NCBI GenBank assembly: GCA_002336815.1 | Contig: DDEU01000016.1 | Location: forward strand, 57,015-107,971 | Source of the DNA: Chitinophagaceae bacterium UBA1946 | Lineage (GTDB): Bacteria > Bacteroidota > Bacteroidia > Chitinophagales > Chitinophagaceae | Reading direction: 5' to 3' | Length of the DNA: 50,957 nucleotides | Shown here: positions 33,430 through 41,617 of the stretch, piece by piece | Numbering within the stretch: position 1 is the first letter of the stretch | Layout of the letters: every line of letters begins with the position of its first letter | The notes under the pieces: generated by a model | The model's database searches: none | Told to the model about the DNA's origin: nothing | The model's input: the letters and a program-made list of their open reading frames with translations, nothing else | Program-made: the position numbers and the translations under genes

Positions 33430-33464
33430 AAAAGCAGTGAAATTTTTCACTGCTTTTATTTTAG
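33430..33464 (+). terminator. Intrinsic terminator of the E2 gene
   Basis: 13-bp stem AAAAGCAGTGAAA (33430-33442) pairs with TTTCACTGCTTTT (33445-33457) around a very short loop, followed by ATTTTA. It lies 19 nt past the stop. Confidence 0.8.
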
Positions 33465-33492
33465 GGTACTATTGCCGCGATCTGAGCGTTGT

Positions 33493-33533
33493 ATACTAAG
33501 ATTGAATGACAAACAATTTATATATCTTAGTAT
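33493..33533. promoter_or_regulatory. 10-bp inverted repeat upstream of the glucosaminidase operon
   Basis: ATACTAAGAT (33493-33502) and its exact complement ATCTTAGTAT (33524-33533) are 21 nt apart, 45 nt before the ATG at 33578. The spacing and position suit an operator or leader hairpin. The AT-rich sequence between the arms may include the promoter. Confidence 0.4.
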
Positions 33534-33577
33534 GAAATTAGCGCCCATAATACAATGACATCATTTTAAATTCTTTC

Positions 33578-34057
33578 ATGAAAAATACCTGTTACAAGAT
33601 CTTCCTGTTTTGCTGCCTGTTGTTCGTTTTTTGCGAGGCACCGGCGCAAACCGATGCCTATATCAGGAAATACCGTCCGCTCGCAGATTCGCTGGCAGCA
33701 GAATACGGTATACCGGCCGGAGTGATCCTTGGTATTGCAGTGGTGGAATCTTCTTCCGGCGCCGGCAGGAATGTAAAATTGCTGAACAACCATTTTGGGA
33801 TCGTTGGCAAGAACCACCTGATGAAAAGCAAAAAGATAAAAACAAGGTATAAGTACTATCCCAATGCCACAGAATCTTTTAAATCTTTCTGCAACCTGAT
33901 GACGAGAAAAAAGTTTTACAAAAAACTTAAAGGAAACTTAAATTATAAATTATGGTTGACTGCCATCAGTAAAAGTGGATATTCTGAATTACCTTCCGTT
34001 TGGATTCCGCGGATCACTTCTATTATCAAAAACTATAAGTTGTCTGCCACCCGATAG
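33578..34057 (+). CDS. Secreted glucosaminidase-domain (peptidoglycan hydrolase-like) protein
   Basis: 159 residues. A signal peptide (about 1-23, FLFCCLLFVFCEAPAQ) is followed by one glucosaminidase/FlgJ-type domain: LAAEYGIPAGVILGIAVVESSSGAG, where the glutamate of VVES corresponds to the catalytic acid, then LLNNHFGIVGKNH, a FKSFCNLMTRKKFY segment, and a helix at the end. It probably cleaves the glycan strand of peptidoglycan. It is small, with no LysM or SH3 domain. The next gene starts 11 nt after its stop and a third follows 16 nt later, so it heads an operon with an SGNH protein and an MBOAT acyltransferase. Confidence 0.85.
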   Translation: MKNTCYKIFLFCCLLFVFCEAPAQTDAYIRKYRPLADSLAAEYGIPAGVILGIAVVESSSGAGRNVKLLNNHFGIVGKNHLMKSKKIKTRYKYYPNATESFKSFCNLMTRKKFYKKLKGNLNYKLWLTAISKSGYSELPSVWIPRITSIIKNYKLSATR

Positions 34058-34068
34058 ACTCCTCCTGC

Positions 34069-35436
34069 ATGAACAGTAACCGGCGCATTGTAATTTTTGT
34101 GTTAAGCAGTTGCCTGCTGTATTTTCTTTTTTCTTTACTCGGTAGCCTTTTTCATTTAAACTGGCCTGTTTTTAAACGCATCAATTTAATTGCGGACGTG
34201 ATCACAAAAGACACTACCGCTGTTGCAACCGATAGCTTATCAGCTACGGCGCTTGTGGCACCTCCCCTGCTCATCGAAAATAAAGCCTCGAAAGATTTTA
34301 CGGTTTATGTAAAGCCACGTTTTATCACCGATTTTAATGTAGATACTACCCAGCCTGCCTTGCTGCGCCTGATGCAAAAACTGCATGAACTTAAAAAAGG
34401 AAAGAAAAGAAAGATCCGCATCGGTTATTTTGGCGACAGCATGATCGAAGGCGACCTCCTCACACAAACTTTGCGAACCTTGTTGCAGGGAGAATTTGGT
34501 GGCAGCGGTGTTGGCTTTGTACCGGTGAGTAACCCTTCTGCAAAGATCAGGCAAACAGTAACGGATAATTTTTCAGGCGGATGGGAGGAATATAATTTCA
34601 AGAATGCAGGAAAGAACAACCAGTTGTTTCTTTCGGGCTACCTGTTTCGTGGCAGCAATGACTGGGTTGAAATGAGGGATCATACCATCAAAGACAGCAA
34701 TGCAGTGATCGAAAAGAGATTGTTTTACGGCTATGCAGATGCGGATGCACCTGTTTCAATTAAAGTAAACGACAATGTAGTTTCAGTGCCTGCGAAAGAA
34801 ACATTTGGTAACATGGTCATCGGCCAAAATAAAAGTCCCTATATAAAAGTGGGAGTGTCTGATAATCGCTTACCACTCTATGGCATCAGCTTTGAGACAG
34901 AATCGGGCATCATCGTTGATAATTTTTCTTTCAGGGGCATTTCGGGTGTTGAGTTTGGCGCCATTGATACAACGTTTTTAAATGCGGTAGCCGCCAGTAC
35001 CAATTACGACCTGCTGGTGTTTCAATACGGCGTCAATGTTTTGTTTAAACCCAACGACAAGAACTTTAACTGGTATGCCCGCCTGGTAATGCCATCCGTT
35101 AAAAAATTGAAAAGCAGTTTCAGCAACGCAGATTTTTTGATCATCAGCACTGCGGACAGGGCTTTCCGCTATGATGGCGAATATAAATCGGCCATAGGGA
35201 TTGATTCACTGATAAAATTACAGGCTGGCATTGCCTACGAAACAGGCGCCTGTTTTTATAACCAGTTCTCAACAATGGGTGGGCATAACTCGATTGTGCA
35301 ATGGGCAGATACAACGCCTTCATTGGCCAACAAAGATTATGTACATCCCAATCACCGGGGTGCTGCTGTATTGGCGCAATATTTTTTTGAGGCGATCATG
35401 AAAGACTATAAAAAATATACCCTCACCCAAAAATAA
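34069..35436 (+). CDS. Membrane-anchored SGNH/GDSL-family protein
   Basis: 455 residues. One N-terminal membrane helix (about 9-29, IVIFVLSSCLLYFLFSLLG) anchors a periplasmic domain. SGNH blocks: block I as IGYFGDSMIEGD (catalytic Ser in GDSM), a GSGVGFVP glycine block, block III as FQYGVNVLF, and block V as DYVHPNHRGAA with the Asp-x-x-His pair. A ~150-residue beta-rich insertion lies between blocks. Such proteins act as acetyl-esterases or as acetyltransferase partners of MBOAT proteins (compare AlgJ/AlgX, PatB, DltD-like pairs). The 16-nt spacing to the MBOAT gene supports the partner role, but no polysaccharide-specific motif is visible. Confidence 0.85.
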   Translation: MNSNRRIVIFVLSSCLLYFLFSLLGSLFHLNWPVFKRINLIADVITKDTTAVATDSLSATALVAPPLLIENKASKDFTVYVKPRFITDFNVDTTQPALLRLMQKLHELKKGKKRKIRIGYFGDSMIEGDLLTQTLRTLLQGEFGGSGVGFVPVSNPSAKIRQTVTDNFSGGWEEYNFKNAGKNNQLFLSGYLFRGSNDWVEMRDHTIKDSNAVIEKRLFYGYADADAPVSIKVNDNVVSVPAKETFGNMVIGQNKSPYIKVGVSDNRLPLYGISFETESGIIVDNFSFRGISGVEFGAIDTTFLNAVAASTNYDLLVFQYGVNVLFKPNDKNFNWYARLVMPSVKKLKSSFSNADFLIISTADRAFRYDGEYKSAIGIDSLIKLQAGIAYETGACFYNQFSTMGGHNSIVQWADTTPSLANKDYVHPNHRGAAVLAQYFFEAIMKDYKKYTLTQK

Positions 35437-35452
35437 GCAGCAGCAACCGTAT

Positions 35453-37093
35453 ATGCCATCATTTGAAACCGCAGCTTTTTTTCAACAGTTTTTATACGAT
35501 CCCAAAAATCCGTTGCTGTTCAACAATGGCTTTTTTGTTTTTTTCTTTACGGCTTTCATTGCACTGTACTACACGTTCAGGAACAATTTTGCAGTCCGCC
35601 GTTATATCTTCTGTTTTTTTTCTTTGTATTTCTTTTACAAGGCCAGTGGCTTTTTTGTAGTGCTGGTGATCATTTCAGCCATCGCCAATTTTGTACTTTC
35701 CAATGCCATTTTCAAATCCCGTACAAAGAGCAGCAAAACATGGTTGCTGTGTTTAAATATTATCTTCAACCTGGGATTGCTGTTCTATTTTAAATACACC
35801 AATTTCTTTATCTCCTTCAGCAACGATTTTTTAGGAAGCCATTTTCATCCTTTCAATGTATTGCTGCCAGTGGGCATCTCCTTCTTTACTTTTGAAAACC
35901 TGAGCTATACCATTGATATTTACCGTGGGCAGTTTGAACCGGCAAAAAAATTCACCGACTACCTGCTCTTCCTTTCCTTCTTTCCTAAACTGGTGATGGG
36001 GCCTATTGTAAGGGCACATGATTTTGTGCCGCAGATCAACAAAGATTATTTTGTAACGGAGAATGATTTTGCGAAAGGTTTTTATTTGATCATTTCCGGC
36101 CTCTTCAAAAAATTGATACTGTCCGATTATCTCACAACCAACTATGTAGATTATATTTTTGATGACCCTGCACGGTATACCGGCCTGGAGAACCTGGTGG
36201 CGGTATATGGTTACGCAGCCGTGATCTACTGCGACTTCAGCGGTTACAGCGATGTGGCGCTGGGCGTTGCAAAATGGCTGGGTTTTGATATCCCGGCCAA
36301 CTTTTTATCGCCCTATCAAAGTAAGAACATCACTGAATTCTGGCGGAGGTGGCATATCTCTTTATCATCCTGGTTAAAAGATTATCTATACATACCACTT
36401 GGCGGTAACCGCAAAGGAAGCTTTGCCACTTATTTATTTGCTGCGATCTTTTTTGCAGGCGTGTTCATGACAGGCACTCACCTGCTTCATCTTTCTTATT
36501 TGTGGGCATCAGTTCTTACAGCTTCCATTCTGCTGTTATTCATTCTTCCTGCGATCATTAAAAAAGACAGGGCCGGTATACCGACAGGATTGAATTTGCT
36601 TACAACGATGCTGCTGGGCGGATTCTGGCATGGCGCCAGCTGGAACTTTATCATCTGGGGTGCCCTGCATGGTATTGCACTGGCAGTTCACAAAGTTTGG
36701 ATACTGCTCACCGGCAAAGCATTTGCTTCATTCAACAACAGCCGCATCTACAATATCATCGCTGCCGTCCTCACATTTCATTTTGTTTGTTTCTGCTGGA
36801 TATTTTTTAAGGCCAACAGTTTTGATGCAGCCGGCAACATGATCCACCAGATATTCTTTGATTTCAGCCCGTCTGTATGGAAAGCATTTTATGCGAACTA
36901 CCGCCCGGTGCTGGCAATCCTGGCGCTGGCATTCCTGCTGCATTTGATACCAGATGACCTGGCTGACAGGGTAATTGGTAAATTCAATAAGATACCAATG
37001 CTTGGTTATATCGCATTGTTTTTTGCATTCGTGATCGTGTATGGATTTTTTAAATCTTCCGAGCAGGTACTGCCGATCTACTTAAAGTTCTGA
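35453..37093 (+). CDS. MBOAT family O-acyltransferase (AlgI/PatA-like)
   Basis: 546 residues, polytopic, with roughly 12 hydrophobic segments. The MBOAT core is clear: LPVGISFFTFENLSYTID, the KLVMGPIVRAHDF loop, the FSGYSDVALGVAKWLGF segment, EFWRRWHISLSSWLKDYLYI, and the catalytic histidine in GGFWHGASWNFIIWG. The family passes acyl (usually acetyl) groups across the inner membrane to a periplasmic acceptor such as alginate, cellulose, peptidoglycan or teichoic acid. The gene is last in a glucosaminidase-SGNH-MBOAT operon. Its 3' end overlaps the opposite-strand SGNH gene by 16 nt (37078-37093), tail to tail. Confidence 0.93.
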   Translation: MPSFETAAFFQQFLYDPKNPLLFNNGFFVFFFTAFIALYYTFRNNFAVRRYIFCFFSLYFFYKASGFFVVLVIISAIANFVLSNAIFKSRTKSSKTWLLCLNIIFNLGLLFYFKYTNFFISFSNDFLGSHFHPFNVLLPVGISFFTFENLSYTIDIYRGQFEPAKKFTDYLLFLSFFPKLVMGPIVRAHDFVPQINKDYFVTENDFAKGFYLIISGLFKKLILSDYLTTNYVDYIFDDPARYTGLENLVAVYGYAAVIYCDFSGYSDVALGVAKWLGFDIPANFLSPYQSKNITEFWRRWHISLSSWLKDYLYIPLGGNRKGSFATYLFAAIFFAGVFMTGTHLLHLSYLWASVLTASILLLFILPAIIKKDRAGIPTGLNLLTTMLLGGFWHGASWNFIIWGALHGIALAVHKVWILLTGKAFASFNNSRIYNIIAAVLTFHFVCFCWIFFKANSFDAAGNMIHQIFFDFSPSVWKAFYANYRPVLAILALAFLLHLIPDDLADRVIGKFNKIPMLGYIALFFAFVIVYGFFKSSEQVLPIYLKF

Positions 37094-38310
37094 TGACTGC
37101 TGATGTAGTCATTGTAACCTTTTGCCAGCGCATTGAACAATAGTTTTCCCTGGAGTTTATATGCATCGGATGTAAAATGAATCCTGTCTTTATTCATAAA
37201 ACCTTTCTTAAGCCAATTTCTTGCTGAGCCGTACCCACTCGTGATCTTATACAGATCCCACAATGCGATATTGTACTGCTGGCAATAACCAGACAATGCA
37301 AAGTTGAGATTACGCATGCTTTCATTGGAACGCCCGGCTTTATAAGAATCCTGCGGCGTTGTGATCAGTATGGATGCAGCAGGAAATGCCCTTTTTATCC
37401 TTTCAACAAATGTATCAACCTGTTGTAAGAAGGCCGGGCCGTTGAACGGAGCCGCCTGTGCCTCGTTTGTACCGAGTGAAACGATCACAAGGTCGGCCTC
37501 CAGCGCAGGCAGTTGCTGCCAGAAAAGCGGTTGTGCGTTGTAGTGATCGTACCTGGCACCATTCACTCCAATGGTATGAAGCCGTATACCGGGCGCATCA
37601 TTTTCAAGCGACACACCGTAAAAGGATTGGTATTCACCCGCTGAATGAGACGTAAGTAAAAAGCTGTTCACCGGTTTATCAAGTACTACAGTTTCATAGG
37701 GAATGCTGTCGCCGTTCTTATCATTGAGCATCGCCGGCATGTTGTTTTTATTTGATTCAAACATCCAGGCAGTAGACACTGCATTCTCAATAAAAAACTT
37801 CAGGCGGTTAAATAATTGAGGCTGGCCTTCACGGTCTTTTAAGGAAAAACTGATGTTGGCAAGCGCCCGGCTGCTCCTGATCGTATGCCCGGCAATGCCA
37901 CACTCTATCGGAATTTCGGGATGTGCCAGCCGGTTATATTCCCAGTTGATATTGGAAGAGGAAATGATATCCTCCGGTGCGTTTGACTTCGCTACCTGGT
38001 AAGGAAAAACAAGTCCACGCCCTGCATCACCAAAAAAATCCTGGAGGTTATTTCTCAACACCGACGAAATATAATCGGGTTGAATGTGCGAATCGCCGAT
38101 ATGTACAATGTTCACCACGCCTGATCCGCTGCTTTTTAACGCCGACAGCCTTTTATAAAAATATTGCAGGTTGCCGTTTACGATCCTGTTGAACACAAGA
38201 TTCAGGTGCGGTGTGGTGCTGTTCTGAATATGCTGCTCTAATGGCAATTGCTGTGCAGCAGCATTGAAGCTGCAGATCAAAAAAAACAACCAACCATATT
38301 TACAACGCAT
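37078..38310 (-). CDS. Secreted SGNH/GDSL hydrolase-family protein
   Basis: 410 residues. The signal peptide is about 1-19 (CKYGWLFFLICSFNAAAQ). SGNH blocks: IVHIGDSHIQPDY (block I, Ser), a glycine in RGLVFPYQ, VIVSLGTNEAQA (block III, Asn), and DRIHFTSDAYKLQG (block V, Asp/His). A beta-rich insert occupies the middle (about 130-240). It is a distant paralogue of the anchored SGNH protein on the other side of the MBOAT gene; the pair plus MBOAT resembles two-SGNH O-acetylation systems, where one member transfers and the other removes or relays acetyl groups. Which role belongs to which protein is unknown. Confidence 0.86.
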   Translation of the reverse strand: MRCKYGWLFFLICSFNAAAQQLPLEQHIQNSTTPHLNLVFNRIVNGNLQYFYKRLSALKSSGSGVVNIVHIGDSHIQPDYISSVLRNNLQDFFGDAGRGLVFPYQVAKSNAPEDIISSSNINWEYNRLAHPEIPIECGIAGHTIRSSRALANISFSLKDREGQPQLFNRLKFFIENAVSTAWMFESNKNNMPAMLNDKNGDSIPYETVVLDKPVNSFLLTSHSAGEYQSFYGVSLENDAPGIRLHTIGVNGARYDHYNAQPLFWQQLPALEADLVIVSLGTNEAQAAPFNGPAFLQQVDTFVERIKRAFPAASILITTPQDSYKAGRSNESMRNLNFALSGYCQQYNIALWDLYKITSGYGSARNWLKKGFMNKDRIHFTSDAYKLQGKLLFNALAKGYNDYISSHQNFK

Positions 38311-38403
38311 ACCTGTTCCTGTTAATGAAAAATGAATGGTTGCAAATATATCTATCTAAATCAAAAGATTCTGGTAAAGAAAGCGGGTTACTGTTCCAAC
38401 AGT

Positions 38404-39996
38404 TCATTGAACTCCTGAACCATTGCAACAGGTACATTTTTCTGTAACCGATTTATAAGTAGTGTATCCAATGGGTTCGTAGCTTACCTCAATTTCAGCT
38501 TTGCCATTTACATATCGTTTTACCCGTTCCACTCTCTTTTCACTCATTTTGTGAAATTCCGCAACCTGCTTATTGATATATGATTTGCCTTTGCAGCATT
38601 TACATTTTGCCGCTGCAACATCTGTCCCGTTCGACTTTTCTGCTTTGGTTTTCGTGGCCGCTGCTGTTTCCTTCTTCTTCTTTTCTAAGGCAGCAATATT
38701 CTTTTGCTGTTCTGATTCAGCAGCCTCCAGTTTAAACTTAAGATAAGACTGTGCTTTTGCCAAAGCATGGTACACCATATTGCCATCAGCAAAAGCTTCG
38801 CCGGCGATTAAGGTACTGCATTGTTTTGCGAGGTAAATTTCGTAAGCATCCATCAGTAGTTTCATGCCATCCTGTGCTGCCACATCGGCTTTATCATAGG
38901 CATCAAACATCAATTTAATAAATTGTTCCCGCTGGCTGCTGCTGTAGTCCGTATACCCTTTTTTGAGATTGATAGCATAGGTTGCCGCACTTTCATAGTT
39001 TGTTCCAGACTCCGATAATTGCCATTTAGCGGCTCTTAACTTTTCAGCAAACTGATCACAGGTGGCAAGCCTTGCATCATTTTTATATAGTACAACATAC
39101 ATCCGCTGGTTGATATTATTCCCCATGGCAACCAGCAATTCGTTGAGTGCACCAAATTGACTCCGCCTGCAGTCTGCCGAGCCGCATGCGGTAAACCGGG
39201 TAACGATATCACTACGACTTGCCATTTGCCCCGACCACCTTTCAATGGCTTCAGCAAAAACGATGGCACAGGAATCTGCCAATTGAGATGATACCTTGTC
39301 AACCATTAATGCCGGCGACACTGTAGTTGTTTTTTTGGACGGAATAACTTTTGCCGGCTTAGTTTTTTTAGGGGATGGCTGCTCTGTCTTTGCAGTTTCT
39401 ACCGGCTTTGCTGTTTCTGTTTTGTTAACCGAAGAAGTTTCACTCCCCAACTCGTTTTTTGCCTCTTCATAAAGTACAGGCAAATTTGTTTTCAGCAAGC
39501 CCAGCTCATAATTATCGCTACTTAATTTTTGTATGGCGATCTTAATATGTGCTTTTACATCCGGGTTAGCGGCATCTTCTTTGTATAAAGCCCAGGCAAG
39601 ACTGGCATGGGCTTCTCCGTTTTGCGGATCATACAATGCCCATTTTTTAAAGTCTGCAAGTCGTTCTTCGTATTTCTGCATCGACATATACAGGTAAGCA
39701 CGCCTTTCGTAATACTTGCCTACATTGGGCTCAAGTTCTATAGCCCTGTTCAACGCCTGCATTTGCAGTTCAGTTACGGAGCTGCACAAATAGATCCCAA
39801 AATAAGGTTCACCTTTTTTAGGATTCAGCCCGGCAGCTTTCTCAAAATAAGTTTCGGCAGTGTAGGGATCTTTTTGCTCATTCAGATAATAATACGCCTT
39901 TTTAATAGTAGCGGCGTAATTGCTTTGAGCAGTGGCTGTAAAGATGGCAAAGCAACCTGTAATCATAAGTGCCATGCCAATGCGACTTATTTTCAT
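38404..39996 (-). CDS. Exported TPR protein with C-terminal cysteine-cluster (DnaJ-zinc-finger-like) motifs
   Basis: 530 residues from the ATG at 39996 (MKISRIGMALMITGCFAIFT), a signal peptide with a likely cut after ATAQ. Residues about 25-170 contain tetratricopeptide-like helical repeats (TYFEKAAGLNPKKGEPYFGI, ALNRAIELEPNVGKYYERRA, YLYMSMQKYEERLADFKKWA). A Lys/Pro/Thr-rich linker follows (about 190-230), then a helical domain with conserved-looking cysteines (TRFTACGSADCRRSQFG, CDQFAEKL), a Lys/Ala-rich coiled coil, and a C-terminus with two CxCC clusters (KCKCCKGKSYINK and CTCCNGSG) like the CxxCxGxG elements of DnaJ. I do not recognise the family as a whole. It may scaffold a periplasmic metal-dependent or redox-sensitive complex; this is speculative. 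Confidence 0.78.
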   Translation of the reverse strand: MKISRIGMALMITGCFAIFTATAQSNYAATIKKAYYYLNEQKDPYTAETYFEKAAGLNPKKGEPYFGIYLCSSVTELQMQALNRAIELEPNVGKYYERRAYLYMSMQKYEERLADFKKWALYDPQNGEAHASLAWALYKEDAANPDVKAHIKIAIQKLSSDNYELGLLKTNLPVLYEEAKNELGSETSSVNKTETAKPVETAKTEQPSPKKTKPAKVIPSKKTTTVSPALMVDKVSSQLADSCAIVFAEAIERWSGQMASRSDIVTRFTACGSADCRRSQFGALNELLVAMGNNINQRMYVVLYKNDARLATCDQFAEKLRAAKWQLSESGTNYESAATYAINLKKGYTDYSSSQREQFIKLMFDAYDKADVAAQDGMKLLMDAYEIYLAKQCSTLIAGEAFADGNMVYHALAKAQSYLKFKLEAAESEQQKNIAALEKKKKETAAATKTKAEKSNGTDVAAAKCKCCKGKSYINKQVAEFHKMSEKRVERVKRYVNGKAEIEVSYEPIGYTTYKSVTEKCTCCNGSGVQ

Positions 39997-40027
39997 ATAA
40001 CAATTTTCCACCAAGATAAAAAAAGAA

Positions 40028-40051
40028 AATAGCCCGTAAGTACGGGCTATT
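40028..40051 (-). terminator. Intrinsic terminator after the GH13 gene
   Basis: 10-bp stem AATAGCCCGT (40028-40037) and ACGGGCTATT (40042-40051) with an AAGT loop. On the minus strand it is followed by a T-rich tract (ATTTTCTTTTTTTATC). It also has a T run on the plus strand. It lies 41 nt after the stop at 40093. Confidence 0.78.
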
Positions 40052-40092
40052 GGGTATTTTTTTGATGCTTACTGAGTTACCGCAGGAATGAT

Positions 40093-41448
40093 CTAATATT
40101 CATAAATCACATAACCCCATGGCTCTAACTTCCATTCTTTGCCGGTTAATGGCTCTTTGCTGAACATAAAAACATTGTATGGATTGCCCCATAAAGTCTT
40201 GTCCTTAACAGCAATGGTTTGTTCGCTGACGGAAAGGTTCAGGATCACCAGGATCTTTTTTCCTGCCTTTGCTCTTGTATATGCATAAAGGGCTTTTTCA
40301 TCACCTACTACCACCTTCTTAAAAGACGCATCGGAAGCCAGGGCTGCATTTCGCTTCCGCAATGACAACAATGTTTTGTAGAATTTGGCTCTCTTAAATT
40401 CTTTGAATTCGATCGGATCTTTTTCAAAGAATTCCAGTTTTCTCAGCACGGGTTCTTCCTGGCCGCTGTAGATAAGTGGCATACTCTTATGCATTGTTTG
40501 TGTAAACACGGCAAAGGGTGCATGTGATGCGCCCGGAAAAGTACCGTAGTCTGATTTGTTCCAGCTATTCTCATCGTGGTTGCTGGTAAAATATAACAGT
40601 TCGCCAGAAGCCGGGTACATGGTATCATATTTTGCTTTGATACTATCCAGTGCAAAAGCAGGCCGCTCGCCTGCCGCAACCTGGACCATTTTATGAAACA
40701 TATCCCATGGATACGTAGCATCAAACCCACTGGGATGCAAATAAGAAAGTTCGCCCTCCGCCAGCCAGTAAATGCCGGGATTTACTTTTTTCAAAGTACT
40801 GATGCAGCGGCTCCAGAATGTTGCCGGAACATTCCAGGCCACGTCCTGGCGGAAACCATCAATACCGGTGTTTACGAGCCAATATTTCATGGAAGCGATC
40901 ATGCTGTCCTGCATGATCATGTTACTGTAATCCAGTTGGCGGGTATCTGTCCAGTCGAATGGAACAGCCGGTTTTCCGGAACTGTCTTTTATAAAAAAAT
41001 CAGGGTGATCTGTAACCCAGCGGTGATCGGCTCCGGCGTGGTTAGGTACCCAGTCAATGATCACTTTCATTCCGAGTGCATGAATTTTTTTCACCAAATT
41101 CTTCCAATCAACCAGGGTTCCGAATTCAGGATTGGGCGATGTATAATCTGATACCGCATAATAACTGCCCAGTGTTCCCTTACGGTCTAATTTACTGATC
41201 GGATTAATTGGCATGAACCAAAGTGTTTGAACACCCATTGCTTTTAATCGTGGCAAATGCTTCGCAAAGGCATTGAACGTGCCTTCTTTTGTATACTGGC
41301 GCACATTCACTTCATAGATATTGCCCTGCACGCTCCAGGCAGGATGATTTACATTTTGCCTTTTAACAGGACTCCTTTTACTATGCTGTCCGATTACTAT
41401 GCTTATGAGCATCACCTGTAACAATAACAGGCAAACTGTCTTTTTCAT
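40093..41448 (-). CDS. Secreted alpha-amylase-family glycoside hydrolase (GH13)
   Basis: 451 residues with a signal peptide (about 1-20, LLLLQVMLISIVIGQ). A GH13 (beta/alpha)8 barrel is visible: IDWVPNHAGADH (region I), GFRQDVAW with nucleophile D202, WLAEGE with acid/base E231, and FTSNHDEN with D292. The C-terminal ~90 residues form the usual beta-sandwich (KKILVILNLSVSEQTIAV). It should hydrolyse alpha-1,4-glucan-type bonds; the exact specificity (maltodextrin, pullulan or branching glucans) cannot be told. It lacks a T9SS tail and carbohydrate-binding module, so it is probably periplasmic. There is no SusC/D pair nearby. Confidence 0.92.
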   Translation of the reverse strand: MKKTVCLLLLQVMLISIVIGQHSKRSPVKRQNVNHPAWSVQGNIYEVNVRQYTKEGTFNAFAKHLPRLKAMGVQTLWFMPINPISKLDRKGTLGSYYAVSDYTSPNPEFGTLVDWKNLVKKIHALGMKVIIDWVPNHAGADHRWVTDHPDFFIKDSSGKPAVPFDWTDTRQLDYSNMIMQDSMIASMKYWLVNTGIDGFRQDVAWNVPATFWSRCISTLKKVNPGIYWLAEGELSYLHPSGFDATYPWDMFHKMVQVAAGERPAFALDSIKAKYDTMYPASGELLYFTSNHDENSWNKSDYGTFPGASHAPFAVFTQTMHKSMPLIYSGQEEPVLRKLEFFEKDPIEFKEFKRAKFYKTLLSLRKRNAALASDASFKKVVVGDEKALYAYTRAKAGKKILVILNLSVSEQTIAVKDKTLWGNPYNVFMFSKEPLTGKEWKLEPWGYVIYEY

Positions 41449-41617
41449 GATAAGAATCTTTAGGATGCAAAGTTAACTGAGGCAGACAGAAAAAGGAAGA
41501 TAATTTATCGCAATACGGCAGGCAGATAAAACATGCTGCAAGTTGATCTGTCCTGAACTGACAGCCAACCTCTGCAACAGGTTTAGAAAATCTATACTAG
41601 TTGTAATACAAAAAATA

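Noticed and set aside
37078..37093. Overlap of MBOAT and SGNH genes as a possible frameshift or misassembly
   Set aside because: The genes are on opposite strands and both have natural family-like C-termini; a short tail-to-tail overlap is ordinary.
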